Positions 25,305 to 34,189 of a stretch of 48,817 nt of DNA are shown here, one piece after another. A program made the position numbers and the translations under genes. The notes under the pieces were generated by a model that saw only the letters and a program-made list of their open reading frames with translations, had not been told where the DNA came from and did not search any database. Position 1 is the first letter of the stretch. Each line of letters opens with the position of its first letter. The stretch is taken from the NCBI GenBank assembly GCA_040758525.1, contig JBFLVQ010000002.1, forward strand, positions 1 through 48,817. Direction: 5' to 3'. Source of the DNA: JBFLVQ01 sp040758525. GTDB lineage: Bacteria; Acidobacteriota; Blastocatellia; Chloracidobacteriales; JADJPF01.

Positions 25305-25327
25305 GTACGATAGTTACTTTTTAGTAC
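25305..25327. promoter_or_regulatory. Operator-like GTAC repeats before the HxlR gene
   Basis: GTAC occurs at 25305-25308 and 25324-25327, and TACT-TTTT-AGTA (25315-25326) is a short inverted repeat. HxlR regulators bind short inverted repeats near divergent promoters. The arms are only 4 bp, so this is a weak call. Confidence 0.2.
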
Positions 25328-25354
25328 AAATTTTGGAGATTCAAGTAATCAGAA

Positions 25355-25675
25355 ATGCCGCGTTTAGCTAAAAATAGTAGTGTTGCCCATATGGTAGAAG
25401 ATATTGTTGGATGCAAATGGTCCTTGCAGGTTTTAGGACTAGTGCGTAAAGGGATTTATCGCCCTGGTGCAATGGTTAGATCAGCAGATGGACTGACAAC
25501 AAAAGTACTCAATGAACGTCTGAAAAAAATGACAACTTGGGGTATTTTAGAAAAGATTATCTATCCAGAGATTCCGCCACATGTCGAGTATAAGTTAACA
25601 GGCTTTGGAAAGAAGTTTATTAAGCTATTAGATGACATTGATAAACTTCAAAGCGAATTAACTTCTCCAGATTAG
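25355..25675 (+). CDS. HxlR-family transcriptional regulator
   Basis: 106 residues with the HxlR winged helix: MVEDIVGCKWSLQVLGLVRK at 13-32, the recognition region GLTTKVLNERLKKMTTWGIL, and HVEYKLTGFGKKF as the wing. It has one cysteine, Cys20, in the GCKW segment near the start of the first helix, which resembles the N-terminal reactive cysteine of YodB/HypR-type sensors. Paired with a divergent thioredoxin-fold gene, it probably represses that gene until oxidant or electrophile stress. Its TAG overlaps the TAA of the convergent GNAT gene (TTAG). Confidence 0.85.
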   Translation: MPRLAKNSSVAHMVEDIVGCKWSLQVLGLVRKGIYRPGAMVRSADGLTTKVLNERLKKMTTWGILEKIIYPEIPPHVEYKLTGFGKKFIKLLDDIDKLQSELTSPD

Positions 25676-26121
25676 CTGGTTGCTTTCAGATATACATTAG
25701 GAAAAAGCCTTTCCATAATTTTTTCAGGATTGGCAAGATTTTGAAAACCAAATTTTCGATAGAGTTCATGCGCATCCTTAGTGGCCAGTAACCATCTACG
25801 TAATCCTTGTAATTGCTTATAAGAAATTATTACCTGCATCAGCCATTTGCTTAACCCTTGCTGACGATATGGCTCTAAAATAAATACATCCGCAAGATAA
25901 GCGAAGGTAGCATAATCTGTAATTACACGAGCAAATCCGACCTGCTGATTAAGTTTATATACTCCAAATACCAGAGAATTATTGATCGAGTGTTTAACAA
26001 TCTCTTTGGGAATACCTGTTGCCCAATAGGATTTAGCTAAGAATTCATGCACAACTTCAAGATTAACAAGAGACTTATCAGTACTAATAAGATATTCACC
26101 TTTTTGCCAACTGTCAGACAT
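25672..26121 (-). CDS. GNAT-family N-acetyltransferase
   Basis: 149 residues. The acetyl-CoA fold is shown by QVGFARVITDYATFAYLADV, FILEPYRQQGLSKWLM (motif A, R/QxxGxG/A type, here RQQGLS) and LLATKDAHELYRKFGF (motif B). GAGGTATTAAAGA precedes the ATG. The substrate is unknown; small-molecule or protein amines are usual. It overlaps the convergent HxlR gene by 4 bp and has no clear operon partner. Confidence 0.85.
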   Translation of the reverse strand: MSDSWQKGEYLISTDKSLVNLEVVHEFLAKSYWATGIPKEIVKHSINNSLVFGVYKLNQQVGFARVITDYATFAYLADVFILEPYRQQGLSKWLMQVIISYKQLQGLRRWLLATKDAHELYRKFGFQNLANPEKIMERLFPNVYLKATS

Positions 26122-26287
26122 TCTTTAATACCTCACCAATTAAATAGTGTTTTGCCATTTTATTAGGGGATATATAGATTATAAAGAGCCAATATTGAGA
26201 AAAGATCTATCAGCCAATGATATTTTGGCTTAACATCAAAAACTACTTGCTATGGTGGGTTGCTAGAGAGGTTTGAGTCTATGTATA

Positions 26288-26315
26288 AAACAGCCACCCT
26301 TTATGGTGGCTGTTT
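26288..26315. terminator. Bidirectional hairpin terminator
   Basis: AAACAGCCACC (26288-26298) and GGTGGCTGTTT (26305-26315) form a perfect 11-bp stem with the loop CTTTAT. On the minus strand it stands 15 nt after the M49-like peptidase stop and runs into TTTTAT; on the plus strand it is followed by CTCTG. It best serves the peptidase gene. Confidence 0.75.
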
Positions 26316-26330
26316 CTCTGCTTAGATTAT

Positions 26331-28145
26331 TCACTCATTGAGAGCTGCATACTTAAACAACCGGAAGCGATATTGCTGCTGATTACGAATATTTTTGGCT
26401 ATTACTCCATGCAGATTTTCGTCCCAGTTTGTATACTGTTCAATGAACTTATCGGAAGCCGATTTATCTCCCTGGTATTGGATCTCTAGTACCTTGGCGA
26501 GTAGCTTTTCGACAACTTCATGATACTTTTGGTAATTAATAACGAGTTTTTGATTTTGCGAATCAAAACTCAACAGTCCCTCTGCTAAAAAGAAGTTCCA
26601 CTGCATAAGCTGCATGGTGTTATAAGGCTGATCACGACGAGGCTTATTATTCTGTAGTACACGATTAATACCACTAGCATAGACAGCGCGAAGTTGGTCA
26701 GCGGTGTAATAGCCACTCTGATGTAGAGCTTTGGCAACAAAGAGTGAGACTAGATCTGCTTTCATCTCTTCTAGCGCACTGGCATTCTCCTGTAATGCTG
26801 TATCCAGATCGGTTTCGTCTTTTGTTTTATCTACACCCAAGTAGTGTCCAATCTCATGCCAAAGTGTGCGGTAGAAACTGCCATCTGATGACAATTCATT
26901 CTTATGAACAGATGCTAGCGCCGTTTCCCAAACTCGTGAAGAGCCAGAAAATAGATCTGGGTTTCGCATTATATTGGCGCGCAACATAATGATGCGACCA
27001 TAACGACGTGCCAGCAGACTTTCATTTGGCAGGATCGTGGCGGTATTGCCACCACGGGCTTGAGCAAAGTCGGCAATCACATCATAGACACCAACTGGAA
27101 TATCCTCTTTTACCTTCTTATGATGTTGATAAGGGAGTAGATCTTCGAGTGTCTGCAGTCCTTTTAGCGCCTGACGCAGTGCTGTTGTCTCTTGTGGTCG
27201 CGACATTAAAAGACTAAAAGAGAAGAAGGTCTTTACTCCATAGAGTTCATCATCATAGACTTCATAAGCGCCAATCTGTGCATTCAAATTCTTGAATTGG
27301 CCAGTAACCCAGGCAGCATCACCAGACTCATAATCATTTGATAGTAGATCGCGACTACGATTTCTTAGATAGCGAGCAAACTCTTCGTCATCCTTCTCCA
27401 CTAACTCGGCAGCTTCATTAAGTAGTGTATATACGCGTATAAGCTCATCAGCATAGGCGACTGCATAAGGGATAGCATAGAACTGTTTGGTATCGGGCTT
27501 AGCAAGTAGATCTGTCAATTCTTTTCTTAATCTAGGGTGTAGAGTATCAAGAACTGCATAGCGACGTAGTTTAGCAAGATCGCGTTGTAAGCTCTCTCTA
27601 TTGGCACGGCGTACAACTGTACGAGATGCTAAGATGATATCGCGTTTATCTGGATGCGCAGTAAGAAAAGCATCTATCTCATTTTTGGTAACTCCCCAAG
27701 GGTAAACATTCTTACCAGGAGGAGGGGGAGTGGCGGGCAGAAAAGCTTCACGCTTGTTCTCAAGTGTGATAGCAATCGGCCCTTGATTCAATCGATAGAG
27801 TGCTAAGAGATTTTGTGTTGCCGCCGGTGAGCCAAGTAGTTTATCGGTCTGCTCAAGTTCACGATATAGTGAAAGAGCCTGGGCATGCCGCTGTTGTTCA
27901 TATAGATTCTGAAAGAGGATACCTACTTCAAGCAGTTTGGCAATGGCAGCACGTTCTACTGTGCTCAGATTGGTAAGATCTGGTGAGAGGCGTATGGTTT
28001 GAGTCTTTTCGATAATTGGTTGACTCTTCTCTACGGGCCAATAACCAGCACGTAGGCTCTCTCTGGGAAGCTTATATGACGAAGTTTGCGCAGAACTATT
28101 CATAAATATAGTCAGGAGAAAGATAATTGCTAATAATCTATTCAT
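26331..28145 (-). CDS. Secreted zinc metallopeptidase, dipeptidyl-peptidase III (M49)-like
   Basis: 604 residues with a clear signal peptide (LLAIIFLLTIFMNSSAQ). The zinc site is TLWHEIGHYLG near residue 447, followed about 25 residues later by ALEEMKADLVSLF, the EExxAD helix that completes the site in M49-type enzymes. Classic DPP III has the six-residue HELLGH motif; here it is the five-residue HEIGH, as in bacterial M49-like relatives. The first 380 residues are helical and match nothing else I recognise. It probably trims peptides in the periplasm or outside the cell. An AAGGTGAG Shine-Dalgarno precedes the ATG, and a strong hairpin follows the stop. No operon partner. Confidence 0.7.
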   Translation of the reverse strand: MNRLLAIIFLLTIFMNSSAQTSSYKLPRESLRAGYWPVEKSQPIIEKTQTIRLSPDLTNLSTVERAAIAKLLEVGILFQNLYEQQRHAQALSLYRELEQTDKLLGSPAATQNLLALYRLNQGPIAITLENKREAFLPATPPPPGKNVYPWGVTKNEIDAFLTAHPDKRDIILASRTVVRRANRESLQRDLAKLRRYAVLDTLHPRLRKELTDLLAKPDTKQFYAIPYAVAYADELIRVYTLLNEAAELVEKDDEEFARYLRNRSRDLLSNDYESGDAAWVTGQFKNLNAQIGAYEVYDDELYGVKTFFSFSLLMSRPQETTALRQALKGLQTLEDLLPYQHHKKVKEDIPVGVYDVIADFAQARGGNTATILPNESLLARRYGRIIMLRANIMRNPDLFSGSSRVWETALASVHKNELSSDGSFYRTLWHEIGHYLGVDKTKDETDLDTALQENASALEEMKADLVSLFVAKALHQSGYYTADQLRAVYASGINRVLQNNKPRRDQPYNTMQLMQWNFFLAEGLLSFDSQNQKLVINYQKYHEVVEKLLAKVLEIQYQGDKSASDKFIEQYTNWDENLHGVIAKNIRNQQQYRFRLFKYAALNE

Positions 28146-28287
28146 AAGCTCACCTTACGACTAATCTTATCTGTGGATTGAGTTACCAGCTAAGAGAGTA
28201 TACACTACTGATTATTTGCCACCGAGCGCTTGATGGCAAATAATCTTTCCTATTTATATTGATATTGGAGGTAGTAATTTAGCAGCG

Positions 28288-31218
28288 TTATTGTATGGCT
28301 TTGAGAGCTTGTTTAAGGAGGCTCAACTCTTTTTCCAGATCGGCATACACTTGGTTGGCACGGGTCAGGTCTGTACTTTGGCCGATCTTTTCCAGTTCTC
28401 GCGCGGCGGCACAGGTACGCTGAGCGCCAAAATGGCCAGCCGCTCCTTTGAGTCGGTGTGCGGCACGCGATAGACGTTGACCATCCTGTGCAGCTATGGA
28501 ATCACGCATATCTGTTAATAAAGCAGTAGCATCTTCTAAGAAGAGATCTGCCATTTCACATAATAGTTCTCTCTCTCCTAATACTCGTGCAAGTGCCTCA
28601 TTAATATTGAAGACTCCATCAGTGGTATCTTCTTTAGCTTCTGGTAGAGAGTTTGATGGTAAGACTTCCCAGCCTTCTACAATGGCAAGCAACTGTTCAG
28701 GCAAGATCGGTTTAGCAATATAGCCATCCATTCCTGCTGCCAGACAGCGCTCACGGGCACCTTTCATAGCATGAGCAGTCATAGCAATAATTTTAATATG
28801 CTGACCACTCAACTGCTCTTTCTCACGAATTGCGGCAGTAGCTGTCAGACCATCCATTTCTGGCATCTGCACATCCATTAGAATTAGATCGAACTTCTCT
28901 TTACGCCAAAGTTCTAATGCTTCATGACCATTTATAGCTACAGTAACTTGATGATGGCGATTCTTTAAAATTACCTTTGCCAACTCTTGATTGACAGGGT
29001 TATCTTCTGCCAGCAAGATACGCAAAGATTTTGAACAAGGAGGAAAGGTTTCGCCTTCTGGTTGACAGACCACTGGCTCTGGTACGGGCGCCAATTTCAG
29101 TGTGCTCAATATCATCTCCAATAGTTCCGACTCTTTTAATGGCTTGCGCAAATAGGTAGAGATATTCAACTGCTGACAACGTGCCAGTTCAGCCGCTTTG
29201 TCAGGCGAAGAGAGCATCATAATAATGATCGTATTGGATAGTTTCGACTCCTTACGAATCTGTTCAGCAACAATGAAACCATCCATTTGTGGCATCAAGG
29301 CATCAAGCAACACTAAACTAAAAGGCTTATTCGCTTCGACGGCGAGTTGCAATTGTGATAATGCCGAACTACCACTGCCGGCCACTACGGACTTCATTCC
29401 CCAATTTGTTAGCATCTCTGATAGGAAAAGCTGATTTGTGCTATTGTCATCGACTATTAGCACTGGCATTCCCTGCAATGCTGCTTGCTGAGTAGATCGT
29501 GTTAGCGTAGACGCTTCTTGTGGTTGGAAGCGTGCTGTGAAATGGAAGGTACTGCCTTTACCTGGTTCACTACGTAGTTCTATACTACCGCCCATCATGG
29601 CAACCAACTGTGCAGAGATTGTCAGCCCTAGACCGGGGCCGCCAAATTGACGAGTAATGGATGAGTCGGCTTGTACAAAGGCATCGAAGATCAATTGCTG
29701 TTTATCTACTGGTATGCCAATCCCTGTATCACTGATCTCGAAATAGAGTGTAAGCTCGCTTGCGCTTTCTGCAACACGCTTGACCTGTATGTTCACTTCG
29801 CCATGTGTAGTAAACTTGATAGCATTGCCAATTAAATTTACTACAATCTGGTTTAAGCGCCCTGGATCGCCTATAAGCATATCAGGAACATCTAGGGTGA
29901 TACGATAGTTGAGTTCTAGGCCCTTCTCATGAGCATCCATTGCCAGTATTTTGAGGGTATTGCCCAAGCTTTCACGTAGACTGAAAGCAACCGCATCAAG
30001 TTGTAACCGGCCCGCATCGATCTTAGAGAAGTCTAGAATATCATTGAGTAGGTACAATAGCGCATTAGCAGAAGACTTCACCATTGTTAGATATTCACGC
30101 TGATGAGGCGAGAGTTCTGTTTTAAGCGCGAGTTCCGTCATACCTATGATACCATTCAGGGGTGTGCGGATCTCATGACTCATATTGGTAAGGAACTCGG
30201 TTTGGGTCTGCTGCACCGCCTCGGCAGCCTGTTTAGCTTGTAACTGTTTCTCGATCAATTTGCGTCCAGTAATATCTCGTATCACACTAGTAAAATAGCT
30301 CTTGTCATTCTTGACAAATACACTGAAAGAGATTTCCACCTGAATCTCTTCGCCATCATAGCGTCGTGCTGGTAATTCAACACTCTGCCCATTTAGATGG
30401 CTTAAGTTGGTTTGATAGAGATAGCCTGGATATTGTGGTATCAGCATTGCCAGGTTATTGCCCAGCAACTGCTCGACTTTGTAACCGAATATACGTTCAG
30501 CCGCGAGGTTAACAAATAGTATTTTGCCATCCTTAGTGATCGTGACAATGGCATCGGCAGCCGTTTCTGTAACCGTGTAGTATCGCTCTGCGCTCTTACG
30601 TAGCGCGTTCTCCACCTCTTTGTGTTTGGTAATATCGTTAACTAGCGCGAGTCTGGCCAGTTGTCCGTTAAAGATCATGGTATGAAACGATATCTCCACT
30701 AATATGATGGAGGCATCTTTGCGGCGGTGTTGATATACACTCGTTTGTGAGCAGCTTATCTTGCCATTATCATGTGCATTGAGGAGAGAGGGAATCTCGT
30801 CAGGAAGAGAGAGATCCTTAATTGTCATTGAGAGAAACTCTTCCTGAGAATAACCATACTGTTTCACAGCAGCTTGGTTAACAGCAAGAAATGCGAACGA
30901 ATTGACGTTATAGATAAATACTGGACAAGGAGTATTCTCAAACACCAGGCGATACTGCTTTTCCCAATCGCTTAGCTCTGCAGTGGCTGCTTGCCTTGCC
31001 GGCTCGGTTTTTTCTGGTTGTTCAGTACTATGCCAGATAGTGATGATCAAAATCACTGCCGTTGACAATACACACAATGCCACGCCAAACATGGCATTGT
31101 AGAACTCTATACGCTGAGCTAACAGGATCAACCAACCAACTGCCAGTGGTACCAGAACAACCACCGGTAACAGACGATGTTTGAGATAGTTGAAACTGCC
31201 GCGAAAGATACTGGGCAT
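28288..31218 (-). CDS. Hybrid sensor histidine kinase: 2TM-PAS-PAS-HisKA-HATPase-REC-REC-HPt
   Basis: 976 residues. Two membrane helices (about 14-34 and 42-62) almost without a periplasmic loop, PAS domains at about 85-200 and 205-325, HisKA with His348 in TNMSHEIRTPLNG, HATPase at about 450-565, receivers with Asp639 (LLDALMPQMDG) and Asp782 (LMDVQMPEMDG), and an HPt with His921 (AHRLKGAAGHF). This is a BarA/ArcB-like phosphorelay in one chain. The HATPase G2 box reads GGPGLGL, with Pro528 where Thr or Ser is usual. AAGGAGATAATACT precedes the ATG, 53 nt after the LuxR-type gene. A downstream partner is not obvious; the receiver-GspE protein and the HTH-only protein are candidates. Confidence 0.93.
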   Translation of the reverse strand: MPSIFRGSFNYLKHRLLPVVVLVPLAVGWLILLAQRIEFYNAMFGVALCVLSTAVILIITIWHSTEQPEKTEPARQAATAELSDWEKQYRLVFENTPCPVFIYNVNSFAFLAVNQAAVKQYGYSQEEFLSMTIKDLSLPDEIPSLLNAHDNGKISCSQTSVYQHRRKDASIILVEISFHTMIFNGQLARLALVNDITKHKEVENALRKSAERYYTVTETAADAIVTITKDGKILFVNLAAERIFGYKVEQLLGNNLAMLIPQYPGYLYQTNLSHLNGQSVELPARRYDGEEIQVEISFSVFVKNDKSYFTSVIRDITGRKLIEKQLQAKQAAEAVQQTQTEFLTNMSHEIRTPLNGIIGMTELALKTELSPHQREYLTMVKSSANALLYLLNDILDFSKIDAGRLQLDAVAFSLRESLGNTLKILAMDAHEKGLELNYRITLDVPDMLIGDPGRLNQIVVNLIGNAIKFTTHGEVNIQVKRVAESASELTLYFEISDTGIGIPVDKQQLIFDAFVQADSSITRQFGGPGLGLTISAQLVAMMGGSIELRSEPGKGSTFHFTARFQPQEASTLTRSTQQAALQGMPVLIVDDNSTNQLFLSEMLTNWGMKSVVAGSGSSALSQLQLAVEANKPFSLVLLDALMPQMDGFIVAEQIRKESKLSNTIIIMMLSSPDKAAELARCQQLNISTYLRKPLKESELLEMILSTLKLAPVPEPVVCQPEGETFPPCSKSLRILLAEDNPVNQELAKVILKNRHHQVTVAINGHEALELWRKEKFDLILMDVQMPEMDGLTATAAIREKEQLSGQHIKIIAMTAHAMKGARERCLAAGMDGYIAKPILPEQLLAIVEGWEVLPSNSLPEAKEDTTDGVFNINEALARVLGERELLCEMADLFLEDATALLTDMRDSIAAQDGQRLSRAAHRLKGAAGHFGAQRTCAAARELEKIGQSTDLTRANQVYADLEKELSLLKQALKAIQ

Positions 31219-31271
31219 AGTATTATCTCCTTAACAAAAACCGCCCTGGCTTAGCGGCAACTATGCCATCG

Positions 31272-31523
31272 TCACGCTGGCCACTGTGGTTTCAACAAGC
31301 CCAATGCAATCGCGTATTGTACCAACTCTGCAATACTGTTTGCGCCTAGTTTACGTTTAATGTTCTCCCTATGGGCATCAACCGTCTTGCGGCTAATAGT
31401 AAGTTTTTCGCCAATCTCTCGGCTGGTATCGCCCTGAGCGATAAAGGAGAGTATCTCACATTCACGCTTGGTCAGTTTTACCAGCGCACGATTGTCTTGT
31501 AGCATTGCCACATTCATAACCAT
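31272..31523 (-). CDS. LuxR-type HTH protein without a receiver
   Basis: 83 residues from the ATG at 31523, which has GGAGG nine nt upstream; a TTG at 31574 would lengthen it to 100. Almost the whole protein is the LuxR/NarL DNA-binding domain: LTKRECEILSFIAQGDTSRE, IGEKLTISRKTVDAHRENI and KRKLGANSIAELVQYAIALG. There is no phosphorylation or ligand domain, so it resembles GerE-type regulators. It lies between the REC-GspE gene (52 nt) and the hybrid kinase gene (53 nt) in one likely operon. Confidence 0.88.
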   Translation of the reverse strand: MVMNVAMLQDNRALVKLTKRECEILSFIAQGDTSREIGEKLTISRKTVDAHRENIKRKLGANSIAELVQYAIALGLLKPQWPA

Positions 31524-31575
31524 TTTACTAATCCTCCAGAAAATAGTGATTCGCGCCTCAAATAAAGAGGGCAAA

Positions 31576-33855
31576 TCAGAAGAGTGGTTTCTCGCGACTG
31601 TCAGGACGCTTTAATCCTAATTCCTCAAACATCCATTCAGGGCGCGAATCGAATTCATCTTTGCGGATCTTAGCAAACGCCTCTTCCAATGAAGTGATAC
31701 CATCACGTACCTTCTCCATCGTATCCCAATAGAGGGTTGTGAGGCCGCATTCTTCTACCGCCAGGCGCTTGAGTACCTCAGCAGTTATTCCTTTGCGATT
31801 GATCGCAGCACGCAATGTATCATTTACTGCCAACACTTCATGTATGCCTACACGTCCTTTGTAACCAATATTGTTACAGGTTGAACAGCCATGCGAACGA
31901 TATAGAGTGATATTGGTATTAGCAGCAACCCCTATATAACGGCACTCCTCTTCATTAGGTTGATATGGCTGTTTACAATCAGAACAGAGCCGGCGTAACA
32001 ATCGCTGTGCACAGATTAGCACCGTCGAAGAGCTAACCAGGTAAGGATCGATTCCCATATCGATCAGACGAATAACCGTAGAGGTGGCATCATTAGTATG
32101 TAGTGTAGAGAGTAGCAGGTGACCGGTAAGAGCAGCTTCAAATGCAATACTGGCGGTCTCGTGATCTCGTATTTCACCTACTAAAATCACATCGGGATCT
32201 TGACGTAAATAGGCTCGTAAAGCGCGTTGAAAGGTCAGTCCAATCTCAGGATTGACCTGTAACTGATTAATGCCAGGAAGTGTGTATTCGATCGGATTCT
32301 CGATTGTCTGTACATTCAATTCCGGCCGTTGTAGTGAATTGATGGCAGCATAGAGGGTCATAGATTTGCCGGCGCCGGTCGGCCCCACATGTAAAATCAT
32401 TCCATAGGGTATCGCGATCTTTTCTGTATAAAGCTTAAGGTTGCGTTCTGAGAATCCTAGCTTGTAGAGCGGCATTACTGAACCCTGTTTATCGAGTAAG
32501 CGCATCACTACTTTTTCACCAAAGTTCATTGGTGCGGTTGAAACACGTAGATCCACATCAATATTTTTGCGATTAAAGCGCTTGAATATAATACGTCCAT
32601 CCTGTGGCAGACGGCGTTCAGCAATATCTAACTGACTCATTACCTTGATACGTGCCACAATTGGATTAATAAGCCGACTGGGGCGCAGATGGTTAACGAT
32701 ATGTAGGTCTCCATCAATACGGTAACGGACCACAACCTCGCCTTCGCCTGGCTCTATATGTATGTCTGAGGCGCCCATACGATAAGCAGTCTCAATCAGT
32801 TTGTTGACCAACAAAATGATTGGTTCAGCCTGACCATCGGTCTGTTCTGATAGATCTATGGTCTCCTCTTTTTCGTCATAACGGTTCTGTAGCTGCTTCT
32901 CGATATCAGCAATGGTGACTTCATCTTTAGCTGCTGATTTACGCCCTGCCAGCATAGCGGCAATATTTTCTGGCTCGGTGATCATAAACTCGGGCGATTG
33001 ATTCTGTCCGGCAAAACGCGGCAAGATATCAAGTAACTCTAGATCAAAAGCGTTACTTAAGACGAAAGTGAGGTTGCCTTTGTCATTACTGATCGCCAAG
33101 ACCTGATTAGAACGGCAGAATGGGATCGGTATCACTCCTAGCAGTAGCTTGTCAGGATCAATCTTGGGAATATATGGCCATTTTGTGAATGTAGCGATAT
33201 GCTGGGCCATCTCTTGATTGGTTATGCCAAAGTCTGTTGAGAGCGCATAAGGTTCAGAGGGCCTGCTTCTTAACAGTTTATCCCATTTGTCTGGTGTCAA
33301 TGCTAGGCGTGCTAATAGATACTTTTGAAATTGTCCATAACCCGATATCCGTATGGCTCTACTAGGACGTTCATCCTTCTCTATAGTAGGAGTATGTTGT
33401 GCTTTATGAATCTCCTGCCAACGCGCCTTAGTCTTGAGATGCTGTTCAATCTTTTCAAAAAGTACCTGATTATCGATAGGTTTGGGGAGATAATCGACAG
33501 CGCCAACGGCAAAGGCTTTAGCCTTATCTTGCTCTTGTACATTAGCCGTGACAAAGATTACCGGTATATAAGCGGTCTGCTCGTTCTCTTGCAGTTTGGT
33601 GCATAATTCATAACCGCTCATTCCAGGCATCGTGGCATCAAGTAGAATTAGATCCGGGATCTGTGTCTCTAATATCTCTAGTGCTTCCTGGCCACTCTCT
33701 GCAGTGATAACTTTATAATTGTTCTTACCTAAGATACGCGCAATCAACAGGCGCAACATACGATCATCATCAACACTGAGGATCAATGGTTGTTTGGTAT
33801 CTACTTGTGGCAGCGCAGGAGGCTGATACCGTTCGGCTATGGTAAGAGTTTCCAT
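31576..33855 (-). CDS. Receiver-MshEN-GspE/PilB fusion ATPase
   Basis: 759 residues from the ATG at 33855 (GAGGAGATCTAC before it; a TTG at 33975 would add 40 residues without support). A complete receiver domain fills about 20-140 with Asp29-31, Asp73 in LLDATMPGMSG and Lys125 in YLPKPI. Residues 205-300 look like an MshEN/GspE N-terminal domain. The secretion ATPase follows: Walker A GPTGAGKS 491-498, Walker B DVILVGEIRDHE about 555-566, HLLLSTLHTND His box, and zinc cysteines Cys624/627 and Cys657/660. GspE/PilB ATPases drive type II secretion or type IV pilus extension. A phospho-receiver at the N terminus suggests direct control of the motor by a histidine kinase. It is the first gene of a three-gene operon. 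Confidence 0.93.
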   Translation of the reverse strand: METLTIAERYQPPALPQVDTKQPLILSVDDDRMLRLLIARILGKNNYKVITAESGQEALEILETQIPDLILLDATMPGMSGYELCTKLQENEQTAYIPVIFVTANVQEQDKAKAFAVGAVDYLPKPIDNQVLFEKIEQHLKTKARWQEIHKAQHTPTIEKDERPSRAIRISGYGQFQKYLLARLALTPDKWDKLLRSRPSEPYALSTDFGITNQEMAQHIATFTKWPYIPKIDPDKLLLGVIPIPFCRSNQVLAISNDKGNLTFVLSNAFDLELLDILPRFAGQNQSPEFMITEPENIAAMLAGRKSAAKDEVTIADIEKQLQNRYDEKEETIDLSEQTDGQAEPIILLVNKLIETAYRMGASDIHIEPGEGEVVVRYRIDGDLHIVNHLRPSRLINPIVARIKVMSQLDIAERRLPQDGRIIFKRFNRKNIDVDLRVSTAPMNFGEKVVMRLLDKQGSVMPLYKLGFSERNLKLYTEKIAIPYGMILHVGPTGAGKSMTLYAAINSLQRPELNVQTIENPIEYTLPGINQLQVNPEIGLTFQRALRAYLRQDPDVILVGEIRDHETASIAFEAALTGHLLLSTLHTNDATSTVIRLIDMGIDPYLVSSSTVLICAQRLLRRLCSDCKQPYQPNEEECRYIGVAANTNITLYRSHGCSTCNNIGYKGRVGIHEVLAVNDTLRAAINRKGITAEVLKRLAVEECGLTTLYWDTMEKVRDGITSLEEAFAKIRKDEFDSRPEWMFEELGLKRPDSREKPLF

Positions 33856-34189
33856 GTAGATCTCCTCACACTGTGTTAGTGAAACCATCACAATGCGAGG
33901 ACTGTGCCAAGCCGCCAAGTCCATCCTAAACAAGCCTACAAATCGGTTTTCCCCGATCTTTTCCTTAGGTAACAATCGTAATAAGTATTTGCTCTATAGG
34001 GGCTTGGATAATTAGGTCAGTTTTCTAGTCACCGCTTTAACAATAATTAGCACTCAAAAAAGCGTGCTGTCAGGCAGATATTTTAGGTTAAGAATAAAAT
34101 TTCTCTGGGGCAAACACGCACGGACTTATGCCTTTGTGGGGCATTATGCAGCAGTGATCAGGATATCTAGTATTATTGGATGTAGCTAG
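33856..34189. other. Intergenic region between PP2C and REC-GspE genes
   Basis: 334 bp without a gene. It should hold the promoter of the REC-GspE operon and the end of the PP2C transcript. Small inverted repeats are seen: ATCGG/CCGAT (33946-33961 area), AGCAC/GTGCT (34049-34068) and ATGCC/GGCAT (34128-34144). None is followed by a good T-tract, and no -10/-35 pair stands out. Confidence 0.5.
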
